Below are positions 15,208-16,547 of a stretch of 16,547 bases of DNA, piece after piece. The DNA is from Bacteroidales bacterium UBA5548 (GTDB taxonomy: Bacteria > Bacteroidota > Bacteroidia > Bacteroidales > UBA932). The position numbers were made by a program, and so were the translations under genes. Under the pieces are notes generated by a model. That model was not told the origin of the DNA, did no database searches, and saw only the letters and a program-made list of their open reading frames with translations. The DNA lies in contig DINE01000009.1 in NCBI GenBank assembly GCA_002425935.1, positions 18,661 to 35,207 of the forward strand, written 5' to 3'. The stretch's first letter is position 1. The number at the start of each line of letters is the position of its first letter.

Positions 15208-16212
15208 ATGAACGGTAAAAAAAGAGCTGTAATAACCGGAATCGGCGGCTATGTTCCGGACTATATACTTGATAACGAAATGTTATCAAAAATGGTCGAT
15301 ACTACTGACGAGTGGATAATGACCAGGATAGGGGTGAGAGAGAGGAGAATTTTGAAAGAGGACGGTTTGGGCACATCATTTATGGGTGCCGAAGCAGTAA
15401 GAAATCTGCTTGAGAAGACCGGAACCAAGCCAGAAGAGGTAGATATGGTGCTTTGTGCAACTGTCTCTCCGGATATGATGTTTCCCGCTACTGCAAACAT
15501 TATCTGTGATAAGACAGGAATTATGAATGCATGGGGTTACGACATTAATGCAGGATGTTCAGGCTTTATCTTCTCGTTTGAAACTGCAGCCTCTTTTATT
15601 GAGAGTGGCAGATCAAAAAAGATGATTCTTGTTACCGGTGAGAGAATGTCAGGAATAACCGATTACACAGACAGAACCACCTGTCCGCTTTTTGGTGACG
15701 CAGCAATAGCTATGCTGATTGAACCTTCACAGGACGATGAATCAGGTCTGCAGGACTCCATCCTACATGTAGACGGTATTGGAAGACACTACCTCTACCA
15801 GAAGTCAGGAGGGTCTATGTATCCTGCAACAGAAGAGACAGTAAAAAACAGAGAACATTTTGTATACCAGGACGGACAAACTGTGTTTAAATATGCGGTT
15901 AGCCGTATGGCAGATGTTTCTGTAGAGCTGATGGAAAAGCATAACCTTAAAGCAGAAGATATTGCTTACCTCATTCCTCACCAGGCCAATATGAGAATTA
16001 TTGAAGCTACCGGTAAGAGAATGGGACTTAGCAAAGAGAAGATTCTCATTAACATTGAGAGGTTCGGCAACACTGCCGGCACTTCTATACCTTTGGTAAT
16101 GTGGGATTTTGAGAATAAATTCAAGAAAGGAGACATAGTGATTTTCTCCGCTTTCGGAGCAGGATTTACATGGGGATCGATGTACTATAAATGGGCATAC
16201 GACCCAAAATAG
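15208..16212 (+). CDS. fabH: 3-oxoacyl-ACP synthase III
   Basis: Catalyses the first condensation of type II fatty acid synthesis, acetyl-CoA or a branched acyl-CoA with malonyl-ACP. The 334-residue thiolase-fold protein has the full Cys-His-Asn triad: Cys 117 in DINAGCSGF, His 258 in IPHQANMRII and Asn 288 in GNTAGTSIPL. It also has the FabH hallmarks DEWIMTRIGVRERR (34-47) and the C-terminal GxGFTWGS. Length is normal. It lies in the DUF177-rpmF unit 103 bp after rpmF. The next genes of the classical cluster (fabD, fabG, acpP) do not follow; instead a tRNA-Arg begins 6 bp after the stop codon. Confidence 0.96.
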   Translation: MNGKKRAVITGIGGYVPDYILDNEMLSKMVDTTDEWIMTRIGVRERRILKEDGLGTSFMGAEAVRNLLEKTGTKPEEVDMVLCATVSPDMMFPATANIICDKTGIMNAWGYDINAGCSGFIFSFETAASFIESGRSKKMILVTGERMSGITDYTDRTTCPLFGDAAIAMLIEPSQDDESGLQDSILHVDGIGRHYLYQKSGGSMYPATEETVKNREHFVYQDGQTVFKYAVSRMADVSVELMEKHNLKAEDIAYLIPHQANMRIIEATGKRMGLSKEKILINIERFGNTAGTSIPLVMWDFENKFKKGDIVIFSAFGAGFTWGSMYYKWAYDPK

Positions 16213-16218
16213 GTTGAT

Positions 16219-16290
16219 GGCCCTATAGTTCAAGGGATAGAACGGAAGTTTCCTAAACTTCAGATTCGCGTTCGAGTCGCGGTGGGGCTA
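16219..16290 (+). tRNA. tRNA-Arg, anticodon CCU
   Basis: A full cloverleaf can be drawn. The acceptor is GGCCCTA with TGGGGCT (two G-U pairs, including 1-72). The D arm is GTTC/GAAC with loop AAGGGATA. The anticodon arm is GAAGT/ACTTC with loop TTCCTAA, placing CCT at 16252-16254. The variable loop has 4 bases. The T arm is TCGCG/CGCGG around TTCGAGT. The anticodon CCU reads AGG (Arg). CCA is not encoded (CAA follows the discriminator A), so it is added after transcription. No promoter is visible in the 6-bp gap after fabH, which points to processing from the fabH transcript or to a promoter inside fabH. Confidence 0.93.
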
Positions 16291-16294
16291 CAAA

Positions 16295-16321
16295 GGCCGG
16301 CAGAGATGTCGGTCTTTTTTT
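16295..16321 (+). terminator. Intrinsic terminator after tRNA-Arg
   Basis: GGCCGGCA and TGTCGGTC form an 8-bp stem (two G-U pairs) closed by a GAGA tetraloop and followed by seven T. It starts 4 bases after the tRNA and would end the whole DUF177-rpmF-fabH-tRNA transcript. Confidence 0.88.
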
Positions 16322-16415
16322 GTTCTGTTATCTTATATTTTTTATATCTTTAATGTTGAATATTAGTCCGATAGAATTCTAATTTTACAATTCCAAAAAT
16401 TATAATGGTTCTGAT

Positions 16416-16547
16416 ATGAAAGTATTAAAATTTTTACTACCCATACTGGCAGTTTCTACACTGCTATCATGCCAAAATTATTCACAGACGATTTCATTGG
16501 CAGAGATAAACTCAGCTTATAATTATAAAGGCATAAATAGAGAGTAT
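16416..16547 (+). CDS. Lipoprotein, N-terminal fragment cut by the window edge
   Basis: An open frame of 44 codons running off the window. It starts MKVLKFLLPILAV and has a lipobox LLSC with the lipid-accepting Cys at residue 19, so it encodes a lipoprotein. The mature part begins QNYSQTISLAEINSAYNY. The visible residues do not identify a family. The ATG at 16416 is chosen because an earlier ATG at 16404 meets a stop after four codons. The 94 bp between the tRNA terminator and this start hold no gene. A TATCTTTA at 16345-16352 is one base off the -7 consensus and could be its promoter. Confidence 0.75.
   Translation, partial: MKVLKFLLPILAVSTLLSCQNYSQTISLAEINSAYNYKGINREY

Noticed and set aside
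15805..16233. Open frame of 142 codons on the minus strand opposite fabH
   Set aside because: It is the antisense shadow of a strongly conserved enzyme, and its translation has no signal, domain or plausible promoter.
16219..16290. tRNA-Arg as an integration site with a mobile element downstream
   Set aside because: No direct repeat of the tRNA 3' end, integrase or element genes follow within the window. A terminator and a lipoprotein gene come next, and the only recombinase, 8 kb away, is of housekeeping Xer type.
16372..16381. Palindrome TAGAATTCTA upstream of the last lipoprotein gene
   Set aside because: A ten-base A/T-rich palindrome is expected by chance in a window this size, and it has no fixed relation to a promoter element.

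Overview
The window is a complete-looking stretch of chromosome from a Bacteroidota bacterium, most likely a member of Bacteroidales. Three things point there. The promoters upstream of most genes carry the Bacteroidota -7 element TAnnTTTG instead of a sigma70 -10 box. Shine-Dalgarno sequences are essentially absent and the leaders are short and A/T-rich. The proteins include TonB-dependent-receptor-type barrels and short MKK... lipoproteins typical of that phylum. Gene density is high, every gap is under about 150 bp, and no phage, insertion sequence, CRISPR array or island signature is visible. I cannot name the species.

Layout. (1) 43-4838, minus strand: a two-gene operon encoding a secreted protein of about 1000 residues built of TPR repeats, followed 8 bp later by a TonB-receptor-like beta-barrel that has no plug domain. 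This pair is the least characterised part of the window and the best candidate for an undescribed outer-membrane module. (2) 4911-6309, plus strand: an FtsE-type ABC ATPase without FtsX beside it, then endonuclease III (nth) 4 bp downstream. (3) 6241-7674, minus strand: pyruvate kinase, whose 3' end overlaps that of nth by 69 bp in antisense. (4) 7714-10863, plus strand: a XerC/XerD-type recombinase with a TTG start, a plug-containing TonB-dependent receptor, and a 60-residue lipoprotein, ending at a strong bidirectional terminator. (5) 10936-12465, minus strand: GMP synthase. (6) 12533-14329, plus strand: the translational GTPase TypA/BipA. (7) 14381-16290, plus strand: a compact unit of DUF177 protein, ribosomal protein L32, FabH and tRNA-Arg(CCU), closed by an intrinsic terminator. 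(8) 16416 to the end: the start of another lipoprotein gene, cut by the window edge.

Most named genes are housekeeping: glycolysis, GMP synthesis, base-excision repair, chromosome dimer resolution, ribosome function and initiation of fatty acid synthesis. The recurring non-coding theme is how divergent pairs are promoted. At all three divergent intergenic regions (TPR/ftsE, pyk/xerD, guaA/typA) two TAnnTTTG elements on opposite strands sit within 1-10 bp of one another, forming palindromes or near-palindromes that should prevent simultaneous polymerase occupancy. Motif and coordinate statements were read from the sequence. Functions rest on family knowledge, and regulatory claims are inference.
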